Origin: Bidens hawaiensis
Taxonomy: Eukaryota; Streptophyta; Magnoliopsida; Asterales; Asteraceae
Direction: 5' to 3'
NCBI GenBank assembly: GCA_021521415.1
Contig: JAIQDT010003784.1
Coordinates: 1 to 64,000 of the forward strand
Length of the DNA: 64,000 bases
Made by a program: the position numbers and the translations under genes. The notes below the pieces were generated by a model. The model was not told the DNA's origin. It saw only the letters and a list, made by a program, of their open reading frames with translations, and ran no database searches. Shown one piece after another: positions 33,374 through 44,463 of the stretch; positions within the stretch are counted from its first letter, which is position 1; every line of letters starts with the position of its first letter.

Positions 33374-35961
33374 ATGGCTGATCAAAATCTGTTAAAGTTT
33401 GTAGATACTCATAATATAGCTGGTCACCTGTATGACCCACCACCGGCTCACAAGGAGTTCAAGTCGATGATTGTTAGACTCAATACTTGCAGGATCTCTC
33501 ATGCTCTTCGTGAGAATCCTGTCATTTGCAAGAAAATGGTTACTGATTTCTGGAAGAATGCAAAGATCAATTCTCAAGGGGCAAATGGGGTGATTTCAAT
33601 AGACTCCAACATACAGATGAAGCCTGTTACCTTTACTGAAGCCATTATCAGAGAGGTACTTCTGTTTGGGGATCAACCCGACTACCCAACAGAGTATTCT
33701 ACAGCTGAGGTTACTGAAGTAATTACTAGAATGGGGTATGAAGGCACTTATCCACCGGCAATCAAGAAGCTGCTTCACCCCTAATGGAGATACCTATTGC
33801 ACACGTTCTTCACATGAATTTCGGGAAGAAAGTGGGGTTCAGATGAGATCAGTCACACTCAAATGTCTGTCGTTGCTGCTCTGATCATTGGGTGTAATTA
33901 CAACTACTCCAAGTTCGTTTTCAATGAAATGATGAGCAATCTAAGGGCAAAGAAGAAGGAAATGTTTTTGATGTACCAGAGGTTTTTACATATGATTTTT
34001 GACTCTCAATAAACCAATTTGGTTAAAACTGTTGAGACTTTGGATATGAAGACAATGGGACCCAATTCCTTTGGGTTAATGAAGCAGTCAAGAAAAGGAG
34101 CCAAAGTGGTTTACAGGGGATTGAGACCCCTGGTAAAATTCGGTTATTTTGCTGAGACCGAAGCTGAGCCTGTCGTAGCTCAGGTTGATGACGAACACGT
34201 GGTACCCGCTCAACCACGTGCTGCTACATTTGAGATCTCTGATGATGAAGATGACGAAGAAGAGATCCTTCAGCCAAGTACTCTTACAGATGATGAAAGA
34301 TTAAAAGCCTTCGAAGCTGCTAAAGTTCTATTTCAGTCAACTGCTCGGAAGCCTCCTCTGACAGTTACTGAAGATGCTGAGGAAGATTATGTTGAAGAAC
34401 CAACTGCTGATCTCATCCATCATAAACGAAAAAGGGATGATTCGAGATCAAGTGAGTTGGCCAGTTAGGTCGAAACAACCAAAGCTACACCAACACCAAC
34501 AATCACACCAGCACCAGAATCAAACTCCAGCCCTCAACAAACACCGATCAACCAGAATCACATGTCCCAAAATCACAAACTGAACCAGTTGCATCTACTA
34601 CTGAGCCAACATTTATGGAGCTGTTGTCCAGTGATTTCGATGATGATTTTGATTTTGAAGCAGAGATTCCACACACTGATACTGAAGATATTCCCTCTGG
34701 TTCAGCCGTATAATTTGATCAAGGTCAGTCAAGTTCTGGTGTTTCTGAAAAGGTTGCTCAAATTCTTGCTATGCAGAAAAACTATCTTCAGAACAAGGGA
34801 AAAGGAGTGGTTCTCGAGAATACTCCTGTGGATGTCCAGGCTCTACAACGATGAGTTTTTGAACTCGAGCAGGATTCGGTAATCAAGGATGTTCGTATTC
34901 AGGAGCTTGGGGCCAAAAATTCAGATAAAGACTCCAAGATTAAAGAATTGTAGTCCGGAATGGGAGGTCTAACAGCTATGTATCTCTATCTCTAACAAAA
35001 GCTATTTCAGAAGTTTGGAGATGAGTTCAAATGTAATGAAGATATGGTGTATCAAACTCCCACTACTGATCAAGACAAAGATTCTAATGCTCATCCAGAT
35101 GATAACATTGGTGTCAGTCGAAAAGAAGAATTAGATTCTCTGAAACGTTACTTGGATGCACCATCTGTTACAAAAGAAAAGTCTGACAGAATTAAGAAGA
35201 AACTGCTTGAGAAGGGAATGAAGAAGCTGCTGGTAATGAAGAACTCAGATCAAAATGTTGTGTCTTCAAATCACCCAGAGAGATATGTTGTTACACTTCA
35301 AAAGGGGTTCTCTGACAAATACGGTGATCGATTTGGAGTTCTATCCTGGGGTTTTGATGCAGATAAGAACATGTGGTGGGTCAAGAGAAAGTCAGGGACA
35401 ATGGAATACTATAAAAAGATGAAGGACTTTGGTTCTTGGACTAAAGTTGATTTGAGTGACTTAATAAATGCTCCGTTTTCAAATCCATCACACGACAAAT
35501 GGGGCACAGATTTCTGGAACTTTCTCAAGCGTCAAGTTGATAGAGGCTTTCCAAATATGCCACCTGCTGAATCTTTCCTGAAGAAAGCCAAAGGATTCTT
35601 GGATCCACGAACTGGGAAAACTATGGTGAATGTGATGTGGCCTCCCACAAAGAAAGCTACTTACATTCTCGTACCAGGTGCCATTCCCGATGGTACATTG
35701 GCTAACATGAGATTCTGGTTCTTTGATCCCGTTACTGCCACAGCTGTTGTCAAGCTACAAAAGGGGAAAGGTCAATATCGCTTTGTTGATCCTAAGGATC
35801 TGTTGAAATTTCATGAGAAGGACATCAAGACACTCGGCACGCATCAGATTGTTGCTGATGGTATTTTTGAAGTAGCCGCCAAAGAATACACGAGCATGGT
35901 GGCATCTATCATAAATAACAAGTTTTGGCAAGGAGGATTGAAGGATGCGGATATTGATTAG
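33374..35961 (+). pseudogene. copia-1 post-pol ORF, unknown protein, decayed
   Basis: ATG 33374 (MADQNLLKFV) follows an acceptor-like site. The frame is kept through stops at 33782, 33818 and 34010, and to 34468; a one-base shift near 34565 and further stops (about 34711, 34852, 34951, 34996) follow, then a clean 305-codon tail from 35044 to 35961. Intact it would have been about 860 residues: an N-terminal helical domain (NPVICKKMVTDFW, FTEAIIREVLLFGD, MGYEG), an acidic Asp/Glu segment, a KHKRKR-like basic patch, a Pro/Thr/Gln-rich linker, a coiled coil, and a Trp-rich C-terminal domain. I know no function. The place matches the env-like ORF of Sireviruses, but I see no signal peptide or clear membrane span. 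The N-terminal domain recurs in copia-2 at 58498. Confidence 0.85.
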
Positions 35962-35993
35962 ATGGAGGAAGAGTACAAACAAAGCTACAAACC

Positions 35994-36004
35994 AAGGGGG
36001 AGAT
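35994..36004 (+). other. Polypurine tract of copia-1
   Basis: AAGGGGGAGAT just before the 3' LTR; the standard copia form. Confidence 0.93.
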
Positions 36005-36375
36005 TGTTGGGCCTAGTTTTATGGTTTGAGCTTATTTTATACTTAGTTGGGCTTGGGTTTCGGGTGCATGTGTAAACCGGGAACACTTATGTGTTCTCAG
36101 TGTGCTTTTTGGTGTTTGGGCCGGCTTAGTGCTTGCTTTGCCTATATATAGTCTAGATCATGTATAGGAAAAGGTTGTTGACTTCTAGTTTATGTTCGTT
36201 TGTATTGTAAGTGCTTAAGCACCCAACGTATTCAATAATATACGTGTGTTTCGAAGCAATTGCATGTCATCTTACTTGTTACTATTCGAGTTCTTGAATC
36301 ACCGAGTGTTGGTATTCTGCACCAATACTCGTTTGGTTGATATCATATTGTAGTGATCCAGATTCGGGACTTACA
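36005..36375 (+). repeat. 3' LTR of copia-1
   Basis: Starts TGTTGGGCCTAG, ends CGGGACTTACA. It matches the 5' LTR for about 250 bp, then has a different 3' stretch (TTCGAGTTCTTGAATCACC and on) before the shared end, so one LTR has been rearranged. Confidence 0.93.
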
Positions 36376-36380
36376 ATACT
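36376..36380. other. Target-site duplicate ATACT, right of copia-1
   Basis: Exact match to 23416-23420. Confidence 0.92.
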
Positions 36381-37576
36381 CGATACCTTGAAAATATCAA
36401 AAGAAAACTTAACAAATAAATCTAAAAGAAAGGGATATAAATATAATGTGATTCTTTTTATAAATGTTATTTAAGTTTATAAATATTATTCTTAAATAAT
36501 AAGAAAAGAAAGGTATACGATTCTTCAAGAAGAAGAAACGCAGTGTTTAAAGAAAAGCAGAACAAGTAAAACTAAAGGTTTTAGACTTGTAAAAGAAAAG
36601 AAAGAAAATATATTTTAAACTAAATGTTTAAATGAAGAAAATATGATTTGAACTAAAGGTTCATAAAAATATAATCGTGGAAAAGATTATACAAACAAGA
36701 CTAAAGGTCTTAAGCCGGATTAATGATCTGGTATTAACAAAAGGCTATATTCGTAATATAGGAGCGAGATAGCAAAGAAAGGAAAAGACAGATCAGTATA
36801 TTGAAGGTGATCCTTTAAAAAGGTGAATACGCCCAACTTTATGAACTTGTATTAAGCGAGTCAAACAGATAAATGATTACATGAGATTAAGTATCTCTAA
36901 AACATTATAAACAAAAGTAATCGCTAGCCCTCAGGCTGTCATGTACGTTTGTTTGGATCCTTGCATATGTGGTAAAAAGTCGATAGGCACACCGCGCCAC
37001 ACCTGGTCATGAGCCTCCGCTACGATGGGTCGGACCTAAGTTACGTCCGAGTGAGGCTGATCATGCCTATACGTATGGTACCTAAGTAATGTCAAACGTT
37101 GCGGTGTTTGCTGGGGTGTCTTATGTGTAACTTAAGTTTAAAGTTGTGTTTTGTTTTTAAAGCTAGATTATTCCTAAGCCACGATGGGCCGGACCGTAGT
37201 TATGTCTCGAGGGGTAATCAAGTAAAGAAAATATTTTATGCGTCAGCTTATTCACCAGCATGTGTTGCTGACATATTTTCTAAACATTTTGCAGCTAATC
37301 AAGATTAGGAGCTTGGAATGCTTGAAGTGCTTTGTGATCCGATGGCTCGGTTAAAACTTGTTTTGTTAATACTTATAAAAGATGTAATAATAATCTAAAA
37401 CAAGTAAGTATTTCTTTTGTAAACTTTGGCGAGAATTTTATACCTCGTCTTTTGGAAACCACTTAAATATAAATGTAATTATTATTACTTCCGATGTGAC
37501 CCTCTGATTTTTATTAAATCACAATTGCGGTACAACATATGTGTTATACGCCTAGGTCGTGGTTTGGGGTGTGACA
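36381..37576 (+). repeat. LTR Y (plus copy), right piece
   Basis: Continues LTR Y: CGATACCTTGAAAATATC matches the reverse complement of 54004-54030, and phrases such as ACGTTTGTTTGGATCCTT and GTTGCGGTGTTTGCTG match the minus copy. It ends GGGGTGTGACA. The final 300 bp (TTTTGCAG/C acceptor-like at 37292 and beyond) are absent from the minus copy. The 69-codon frame at 37099 has no support as a gene. Confidence 0.78.
36562..36711 (+). repeat. TAAAG-core units with complementary arms (plus LTR Y)
   Basis: Four units: 36562-36590 (ACAAGT, AAAC, core TAAAG, GTTT, ACTTGT), 36614-36632 (TTTAAAC / GTTTAAA), 36649-36663 (TGAAC / GTTCA) and 36697-36711 (AAGAC / GTCTT). The core stays TAAAG or TAAAT while the arms change together. 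Confidence 0.75.
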
Positions 37577-39060
37577 ACACCTAACCATGACTAATGACAC
37601 TCCTATACAACTCTTTTAGAGAAACTGTGACATGATAGATATTATAATGGGACACTAACACCGATTAGGAACTAGCATGACCCACTAATAAACGTATGGT
37701 TTATTGGGCGTTAACACTGATTACTACACTCTTATACAACTCTTTTAGAGAAACTATAAATATCACTTGTATTTATTTTATATTTTTTTATATTTAAAAT
37801 ACAATTTCTTATATTATTTAAGGTTTAATTAGTAATTATACACACACACACACACACTAACAACTCTTTATTTTATTTATTAAAATTAAAAAAAATTAAT
37901 TATATTTAGTTCCTATTAATTTCACTTCACTCAAAATTTTAAATTAAATTAACCCCCTCTTTTCTTCAAAAAATTTTGAATTACCCCCTAATTCTTAAAT
38001 CTAACTTGATTATAACATTTCCTTTCATATCCATTTACTTTCATAAATCATTAGTTACCATTTAGGGCATAACCACAAGCAGGTTTGTATCTTCGTCTTC
38101 CTCTAATTCCCAGCCATAAACTGCCATTTATTCCCCTCTCCCTCTCTTACTATCGCAAACCCCAACCCAACTATAATTCATCTTCAATCTAAGCTTGATT
38201 ATTGAAATTGGTGGTGCCTATGAGCGATTCACGTCATTCCCAACACTAATTAGTAAGTTTTATTCATCAATTTAATATTTTCATGAGTTCTAAATAAACC
38301 CTAAATGTTCAAAGTTCTATAATATTGTTAATTATGATGTTAATTGATGAATTAGAACCCTTGAGATGACATAAATATGTTAGGGTTTGAGTTTTGATGA
38401 CAACAGTTTGCTAACAGATTCTCTTTAGTTTATTTATTGGTATGTAACTTGATGTTAAATGAAGATTATTTAACGATTGTTGATTCTAGGATATATTACT
38501 ATGCGTCTCATTTCCATAAAGGTAAAGTTTGTAATTTTTTGACGAGTTTTGAATAGTTTTTATGATTTATACAAAAACACTGGTCAAAGCTGATTCGGGA
38601 AGTTATATTATGGTCTGTCTTTCCGACACCATAACTCCCTAATGACAAAACCAAACGCGTTTGAAGACAACCCAATTAGTCTTGCACAATTTGGATTAAT
38701 TAGTTGATAGAACCATTAAATAAGTGTTTGTTGTGCAATCTGCTGAACCGTTGGTACATATCTGTAATGGTTGAATTATTGTAAGTTATTTATGCATGAG
38801 AAAAATATAATAAATTTTTTTTGAGAAACCTAATTCATATATTCTACTGTGGTAAATTTTGTAGAATTTATACTTAATCTTTTCTTAGTGAATAAAATCG
38901 GTTTGTACATGCTATAATCTGTCTCGTGAACTAAGTGATCATAAGTTAAGTTGTATGATGAATGTTTGGTTGATTTGCCATGATACGATGTGTGAATACA
39001 TGTTATGTCTTTTTAGTACAGTTAACATTGATTATTATCACCAACGAGTCGTCGATTCAA
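37577..39060 (+). repeat. Diverged relative of LTR X
   Basis: Not coding. From about 38080 it is collinear with 8700-9460 and then 21848-22075: shared marks are a CTCTCCCTCTC leader, TTGATGAATTAG, GAGTTTTGATG, a TGTAACT(T/C)GATGTTAA phrase, CCCAATT(A/G)GTCTTGCA and TATCACCAACG. At 37577-37760 a phrase TATACAACTCTTTTAGAGAAACT occurs twice, 128 bp apart. An AC run is at 37841-37857. The right end is lost at the CACTA fragment. Confidence 0.6.
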
Positions 39061-39115
39061 GTTTGTGTTTGTGTATACATTATATCTAATGTGATTGTGT
39101 CTGATAATCGTCGTG

Positions 39116-40880
39116 TTATGCGTGGACGTACCACGGTACCTAGGAAAGATGAAAACCATCGTGGTGGGGCATCACTTGCTGGATCACATGAGGATGGTGT
39201 TGGTAGTGGAGATGTCAATGGTCTACATATGTATACTTGTGGGAGGCACGTCATCTATCGTGCCTCGGGATACCTCTGGGAAGAAATTTATGGTAAAGAT
39301 TGGGGATAAGTATGTTTTTAGTTTAAACATTTTCATTATTTATGTAACAAATATACTTACTTGGTTATTTCATTATTATAGGTTTGTGAGTCATGAGATT
39401 CATAGGAATATCATAAAAATACTAATCGAGAACTATAATGAACCTTGGGCTACATTCAGAATGGTGCCAAAGAATGTGATCGCTCGTATGTTTGCTCGTT
39501 TTCAGTTAATATATTAGTTAACTATTTTATATGTGCTTGGTTGTTTTAGTTTTTCATATTTAACTTTTACTTTTATTTTATACGGATGATGTATCGTTAG
39601 GATCCAGACAATGAAAATTCATATATAACGGATCCTGTAACGTGATTAAGGGTCGGTTTAGGGACATCATGAGTGAGTGGAGATTAAATTCTAAAGAAAA
39701 AGCCAAGGCAGCCGGACATATTATTGGGGACAAAGAACATAGATTCAACTTAATTTGTAAATTTCCTCCGAATCTTGTGGCACGTGGCATATGGGAGCAA
39801 CTTTGTTTGGTAAGGGTATTCGTACATTATTTTTTATTTTTATATTTTTTACCCTATATATGTATCATATATTTTTATCTCTTTATAGGGTTGGAACACA
39901 GAAAAATGGCTAAAGAAGTCCGCGAGCGGGAGAGACAACCGCCCGAAAGAGGGTAGTGATGGCAGTATATCTCGGCATAAGGGCTGTTCAATAGGGTTTG
40001 ATGAGCATCGTATCCACTTGGTAAGCTAGTTTATTTGTAAATTCAATCTTAAAAAATTAGGTCAAAATTTTAATTGTTTGTGCTTTAACGTTTATTGCAT
40101 TACTTCTTATTAGAAAAAAGAACATGGTCGAAAAGTTAAGTGGATTGAAGTATTCTTAGATACCCACCTCAACAAAGAAAACAAGAAAAAGTATTGGGTG
40201 GGCGAGCTCGACATTAATACCCTTGTGGGATTTTATTTTTGTACGGAAAAGTCAGAACACGCATTTGTAAGTTATCTTTATCATTTTTCGTTTTTTATAT
40301 AATTAGGTATAAAATATCAACCAGGCGCGACCAAATGAAATAGACCGTTTCAAATTTCATATACATGTGGTAATATAAAAACTGGTAACACTATAATTTA
40401 ATATACATGTGGTATACTCATAAACGGGTTGGTTCGGTTTATAACTGAAAATTTAAATGAAAATTACATACTGATTTTATGGGTGTAATATATAAACGGG
40501 TCGGTTCGGGTTCAGGTCCATGAAACCAAACCGTTAGTAACGGTTTGGTTTGGTTCGGTTCGGTTTAAAAGTTATACGGTTTGGTTTATAGTTTGACGAA
40601 AAACCGTGAAAACGGGACCGTCAACACCTCTACTTGGCTTTGAGGTTTCGCCTCACATTAACCCTTTACTAGTTATTATGCTAATATTTAACAATTTTAG
40701 GTTAAAACATTTAGAGCCGAAATGGAAAAAGAACTAGAAAATGAAAGAAAGTCAAGAAATGAGTTGGAAGAACAGGTGCAACGAATGGAACAAATGGAAA
40801 AACAAATTAAGGAAAATGAAGAGAGGAGGCAAAAACAATTTGATGAGTTTATGAGAAATTTTGAGATCGGTAGTAATTAG
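39116..40880 (+). pseudogene. En/Spm-type transposon protein (Transposase_24-like), partial
   Basis: Exons can be followed by similarity: MRGRTTVPRKDENHRGG (39116 on); GTSSIVPRDTSGKKF then IGDK; an intron at 39308-39381 (GATAA/GTATGT to TATAG/GTTTG) joining into KFVSHEIHR; NYNEPWATFRMVPKNV; FRDIMSEW, KEKAKAAGHIIGDKEHRFNLICKFPP; WNTEKWLKKSASGRDNR (39891 on); SISRHKG, GFDEHRI; HGRKVKWIEVFLDTHLNKE (40121 on), KKYWVGELD; and a final Glu/Lys-rich coiled coil (40702-40880) ending EIGSN. This protein family accompanies plant CACTA elements and binds or helps at element ends. Frame breaks near 39180 and 39620 and a lost exon part make it a relic. Confidence 0.8.
40478..40632. mobile_element. Possible hAT-like MITE inside the CACTA gene
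   Basis: 155 bp with ends TATGGGTGT and ACACCTCTA (imperfect inverted repeats of hAT style) and GGTTCGGTT-rich interior. It holds the near-perfect palindrome at 40523-40551 with 14-bp arms around one base. I see no convincing 8-bp target duplication, so the call is tentative. It sits in an intron. Confidence 0.45.
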
Positions 40881-41049
40881 TAGTAGTTTCAAATATTTTG
40901 AATTTATAACTTATTAGTGAAGGTTTGGTAATGTAAAATCGTTTTGAATTTATGTTATTAGGTTTGTTAAAATTATGAAAAAACATGTTTTGAATTTATG
41001 TTATTGTGTTTAGTTACATTAATAAAGTTACGCTTTGAAATATTTATGT

Positions 41050-41888
41050 TATTGGGTTTGTTAACCGTTAGCCACACTTACAATAAATTCATGTGACTAT
41101 ATAATAGAAAATGTCACGCTTACAGTAAATTGATGTGATCATTGCCACCCTTTAGCCACACTTATATATGTGTGACAAAAAGTATGATAATAGCCACACT
41201 TTATATTACAAAAGCATTATGTATGACAAATGGTAAGACAATGGCCAAACCACAAACTACAAAAGAGTGTTTGAGTGACAAGTTCACATTTTTAGCTACA
41301 TTGACAATAACCTCTGGTATCTATATGATATGATTAGCCACACAATACATCACTATGTGTGACAAAAAGTTTGACAGTAGCCACATTTTAAATTACGAAA
41401 AGCATTATGTGTGACAAACGGTAAGACAATAGCCATACTATAATCTACAAAGGAGTGTTTGAGTGGCAAGTAAACATTTTTAGCCACATTTAATATAACA
41501 TCCACACAATTATTAAATTCGAGTGGCCATTGCTTTGCTATAGCCACACGGTATAGGTCACAATGCTCGCTTACCACAACCCTATTAGCCACATTATTAT
41601 AATTCATGTGGTTGAAACATGAATTCATGTGGCTCTATACTTGCAATGGTCACACCTAGTAAATATTCATGTGGCCATTTTCTACCGTTTAGCCACACTA
41701 ATTGGAGAGGCTTCTTGATGGCCAACAACTAATGTCGGTACCCTTTAGCCATACTTATAACCACATAAGGCCAATAAAAACTGTGTGGACATATCATACC
41801 TTCGATGTTGCGACCTTTGGTCACACATGACTTGAACCAGATGTGTGTGGCTAAAGGCCTACGGCCACACTTTTTTCGTGTGACCAAA
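41050..41888 (+). repeat. Subterminal AGCCACAC repeats of the CACTA element
   Basis: More than twenty copies of (T)AGCCACAC(T) or its reverse complement GTGTGGCT, often with AATTCATGTGGC, fill the last 850 bp. In En/Spm elements such subterminal repeats bind the TnpA protein. Small frames here are chance. Confidence 0.88.
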
Positions 41889-41907
41889 GGTCATTTTTCA
41901 CGTAGTG
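41889..41907. other. Right terminal inverted repeat of the CACTA element
   Basis: GGTCATTTTTCACGTAGTG; reading inward it starts CACTACGTG. The next three bases, GCA, would be the target duplicate. Confidence 0.85.
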
Positions 41908-42214
41908 GCACCCGCATCATCCCCACAACAACGCCACTCTAAACCTTAAGCCAATTTCACTCCAGCAGCAGTGTAAGATCAACACTAGTTCGTGTTCTTG
42001 GCCGAAAACCTAATTCGTCGATCACCTTCAATCTGTGACTGTAATTGGTAATTGTTACTTTCATTCAATTCGTTTTTAATCTAGTAACAATAACTCTAAT
42101 TCAATTTTGATAAAAAATTATCAACTTAACCGATTTAAGGTCTAGGGTTTGGATTTGGGGAAGAAGAAGAAAACCGGTTGTGCTTATTAATTTATAGCTT
42201 CAACATTTAATCAA

Positions 42215-42335
42215 CATCAGTGTTGGCTCAAATGGCCAACACCATATTCGCAGACATGTGAACCGGCCTGGGTGCGGGTTCGAGCCCTCTCAAGCCCAGT
42301 TTGTTAACTTTTATTGTGTTTTTTTTTAAATTTCT
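42215..42335 (+). mobile_element. tRNA-derived SINE, about 121 bp
   Basis: Box A TGGCTCAAATGG (about 42224) and box B GGTTCGAGCCC (about 42277) have the spacing of a polymerase III promoter. The 3' tail is T-rich (GTTTTTTTTTAAATTTC). The element is bracketed by a 9-bp direct repeat TTTAATCAA at 42206-42214 and 42336-42344, the duplicate expected for LINE-driven insertion. It cannot fold as a normal tRNA along its length, so I do not call a tRNA gene. Confidence 0.75.
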
Positions 42336-42440
42336 TTTAATCAATTTCTTGATAATACACTCCAAATAAATTGTATCTTGATAAACCGAACCCACAGCTT
42401 CGTGTTTTCTTGTCTTTTTGAACTTATGATTCACAACTAA

Positions 42441-42488
<48 letters not shown>
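42441..42488. repeat. Compound CT/TA microsatellite
   Basis: (TC)n changing to (TA)n, about 48 bp. Confidence 0.95.
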
Positions 42489-42493
<5 letters not shown>

Positions 42494-43485
42494 ATAATAA
42501 TATTAATAGAAATAGTTTAAATCCTAAAAGACTCCAAACATCTTTTAAAAAGATTTGTAACCATTAAGTCATGTTGAATTATTTTATTGTTTATACCCTC
42601 TAGTTCATATTATTTACAAATTTATGATAATTAAAGTAATAAAATTTAAAATAAACATTGTACTTACAACCCAATTGAACCCCAAATTCGTTATAAGTAT
42701 TGTTAATATTTCGTTATAATTAATTAATATTATCTTTAAACAACTGGTAGCTCTCGTTGACGTATTTCGAGGAGTTAGACCGTTTCTATCCTAGCTTAAT
42801 CATCATCTCATCTTCGTTAATCCACTCGTTAAGGTTAGTTTACATACCACTTTTTCCATCTTATATATTTTGGGGGTAGCATGTATACCTTATTCACTTT
42901 TACCCATGCATTATTACCACATCTATTCAAAACACAATTCAATATATGCTTATTTGTGATTATTACATGCTCTATGATTATGCTCATGTGCTTAAATGTT
43001 TAATTTATGTTTGGTGGTTGGTATCTCATCTTCATCTATTCTCATATAGCATGATCATACAATTACCTATGTACATTGATTTTGTATCAATAGGAACGGG
43101 CCCACATCTATTTAGTTGTTTATATTTTCATACGATTTCTAATGCTCACCATTTACATATGAAGTGTGATTTACGTGTATATATATATATATAACTACAA
43201 TTTATGTATTCTCACAAATATTCGTGTTGACAAACACTATCTTTTTACATGCTCCATGCACAAGTATTGATATTGTTCAAGATTGAAGATATTTGTTTTA
43301 TCTTAGGATATTTATTCAAACTACAAAAGTATGATGTATTTTTTTTATTTATTGGACTTGTGTACTTGTTAATGTTAATGGAATTAACTAATTATTGTCT
43401 CTTTATTTACTGTCTTTTAAGCTACTTTCCAATCAATACGTTACGCCCCGGCATGTTCCGCCGCCTTTGGTCGGGGGATGTGACA

Positions 43486-44033
43486 AGCCCAATTTTGAGC
43501 CAAGGGGAAATGACAATTATATTTTCTTGGTGTAGTTATTGATGTGGTTCACATGTCTCAAATAGGAGTTGTTTTTATTTATTATATTTGTTTTGGTTAA
43601 AAATTACCTAAGCAATTTACTGATCAATCTTTGTAAGTGAGGTATCGTGTTCTTCACAATATTACAAGTGTGTGTGTAAATTTTTAAATGGCTCAGAATA
43701 TAGTGAGAAAAACCCCTTGATCTTGAATAGGATATCCGATAAAAACCCTCGGGAGGGGAAAACTCTCTGTCTGCCTTAGACTTATTGTTAAGCAAAAGTG
43801 TTACAACTCGAGAACTACTGATGAACAAGATCTAGAGTACAAGAATGTGTATGTAGTGTGATGAAAGTGAGCAAGTGTCATATTTTGTTCATCATAGCCT
43901 CGTTATATAGTAATTGATTATCCTGACATTAAATGTCCTTGACTAAGTCTTAAAAGGAGCCGTTGGACTTAGTAAATGATTTAGCTGAGATATGAATCAC
44001 AAGTGTAACAAACGTCGAGGATCCCGCCTATTG
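43486..44033 (-). repeat. Probable minus-strand copia LTR fragment
   Basis: No ORF supported. On the minus strand a TGTTACACTTGTG start (44010), a CTATATAA box (about 43910-43917) and a leader with GGGTTTTTATCGGATATCC and GGGGTTTTTCTCAC look like a copia LTR promoter and leader. No second LTR or primer site seen. Confidence 0.4.
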
Positions 44034-44463
44034 TAACATCCCAAAATTTCTATAAATAATATTAAAATATTAATTACGTGGGAAGAATTAATTTGAGTTA
44101 GTAGAAAAATAATAGTAAAATAATAATAAAGATAAAGTGATGGCAGGCTAAAATAGATTGAATTAATTATGGACTTAGATGAAGATCGGCCTAAGGTCCA
44201 TGGGCTTAGGGAGTATAAATACCCGTTAAACCCTAATCCTTTCCATCTCCATCATTCTACACCTTAGCTTGCGCCATCAAAAACACACACTTAAGCCAAA
44301 CACTATCTACACTATTCTATTCAACGATCCAAGACCAACCGAAGGTAAGAAATCAATTATCTTAGCTGATCCAACAATTTAGAACCCACACTACAGCCCG
44401 GGATGCCGAATGAGCCGTTTGAATCTAGATCTAACTTTATTCGGGTGTTTAATCAAACAAAAA
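44034..44463 (+). repeat. LTR W, 5' fragment
   Basis: Starts TGTAACATCCCAAAATTTC. TATA box TATAAAT at 44214-44220, then AAACCCTAATCC, a CT/AC-rich leader, and donor-like CCGAAG/GTAAGAA at 44345. Cut at 44463 by copia-2. The layout matches LTR X and Tekay-A. Confidence 0.6.
44214..44220 (+). promoter_or_regulatory. TATA box of LTR W
   Basis: GAGTATAAATACCC followed 13 bp later by AAACCCTAATCC and a pyrimidine-rich leader. Confidence 0.65.

Larger units (their letters stand above)
23421..36375 (+). mobile_element. copia-1: Sirevirus-like Ty1/copia element with a post-pol gene
   Basis: 13 kb, TSD ATACT, short LTRs (317 and 371 bp), primer site, long gag with two zinc knuckles and coiled-coil, pol in copia order, a 2.5-kb non-coding stretch, a large additional ORF, and polypurine tract AAGGGGGAGAT. 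The long gag and extra ORF after pol fit the Sirevirus (SIRE/Maximus) lineage; the short LTRs are atypical for it. All ORFs carry stops or shifts. Inserted in LTR Y. Confidence 0.93.
39061..41907 (+). mobile_element. CACTA (En/Spm) transposon, 5'-truncated
   Basis: It has an En/Spm-type accessory protein gene, a subterminal region full of AGCCACAC words, and a right end ATTTTTCACGTAGTG whose reverse complement CACTACGTGAAAAAT is a classic CACTA terminus. I find no matching CACTACGTG left end and no TNP2 transposase, so the left half is deleted. The left boundary is approximate. Confidence 0.85.
41908..43485 (+). repeat. LTR Z (solo or 3' LTR), 5' part lost
   Basis: Ends TCGGGGGATGTGACA with no primer site after it. 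At 42834 TTAAG/GTTAGTTTACATACCACTTTTTCC resembles the donor block of LTRs X and Tekay-B. A leader-like segment is at 41908-42060. A SINE and a CT/TA microsatellite are inside. No ORF is supported. Confidence 0.55.

Noticed and set aside
33374..35961. Retroviral-type envelope gene
   Set aside because: Same place as Sirevirus env-like ORFs, but no signal peptide, clear membrane span or fusion-type segment can be seen.
40478..40632. Firm hAT MITE call
   Set aside because: Terminal repeats are imperfect and the 8-bp flanks do not match; kept only as a tentative feature.
42215..42335. Functional tRNA gene
   Set aside because: Boxes A and B are present, but a paired acceptor stem and anticodon arm are not evident, and a 9-bp duplication with T-rich tail fits a SINE.
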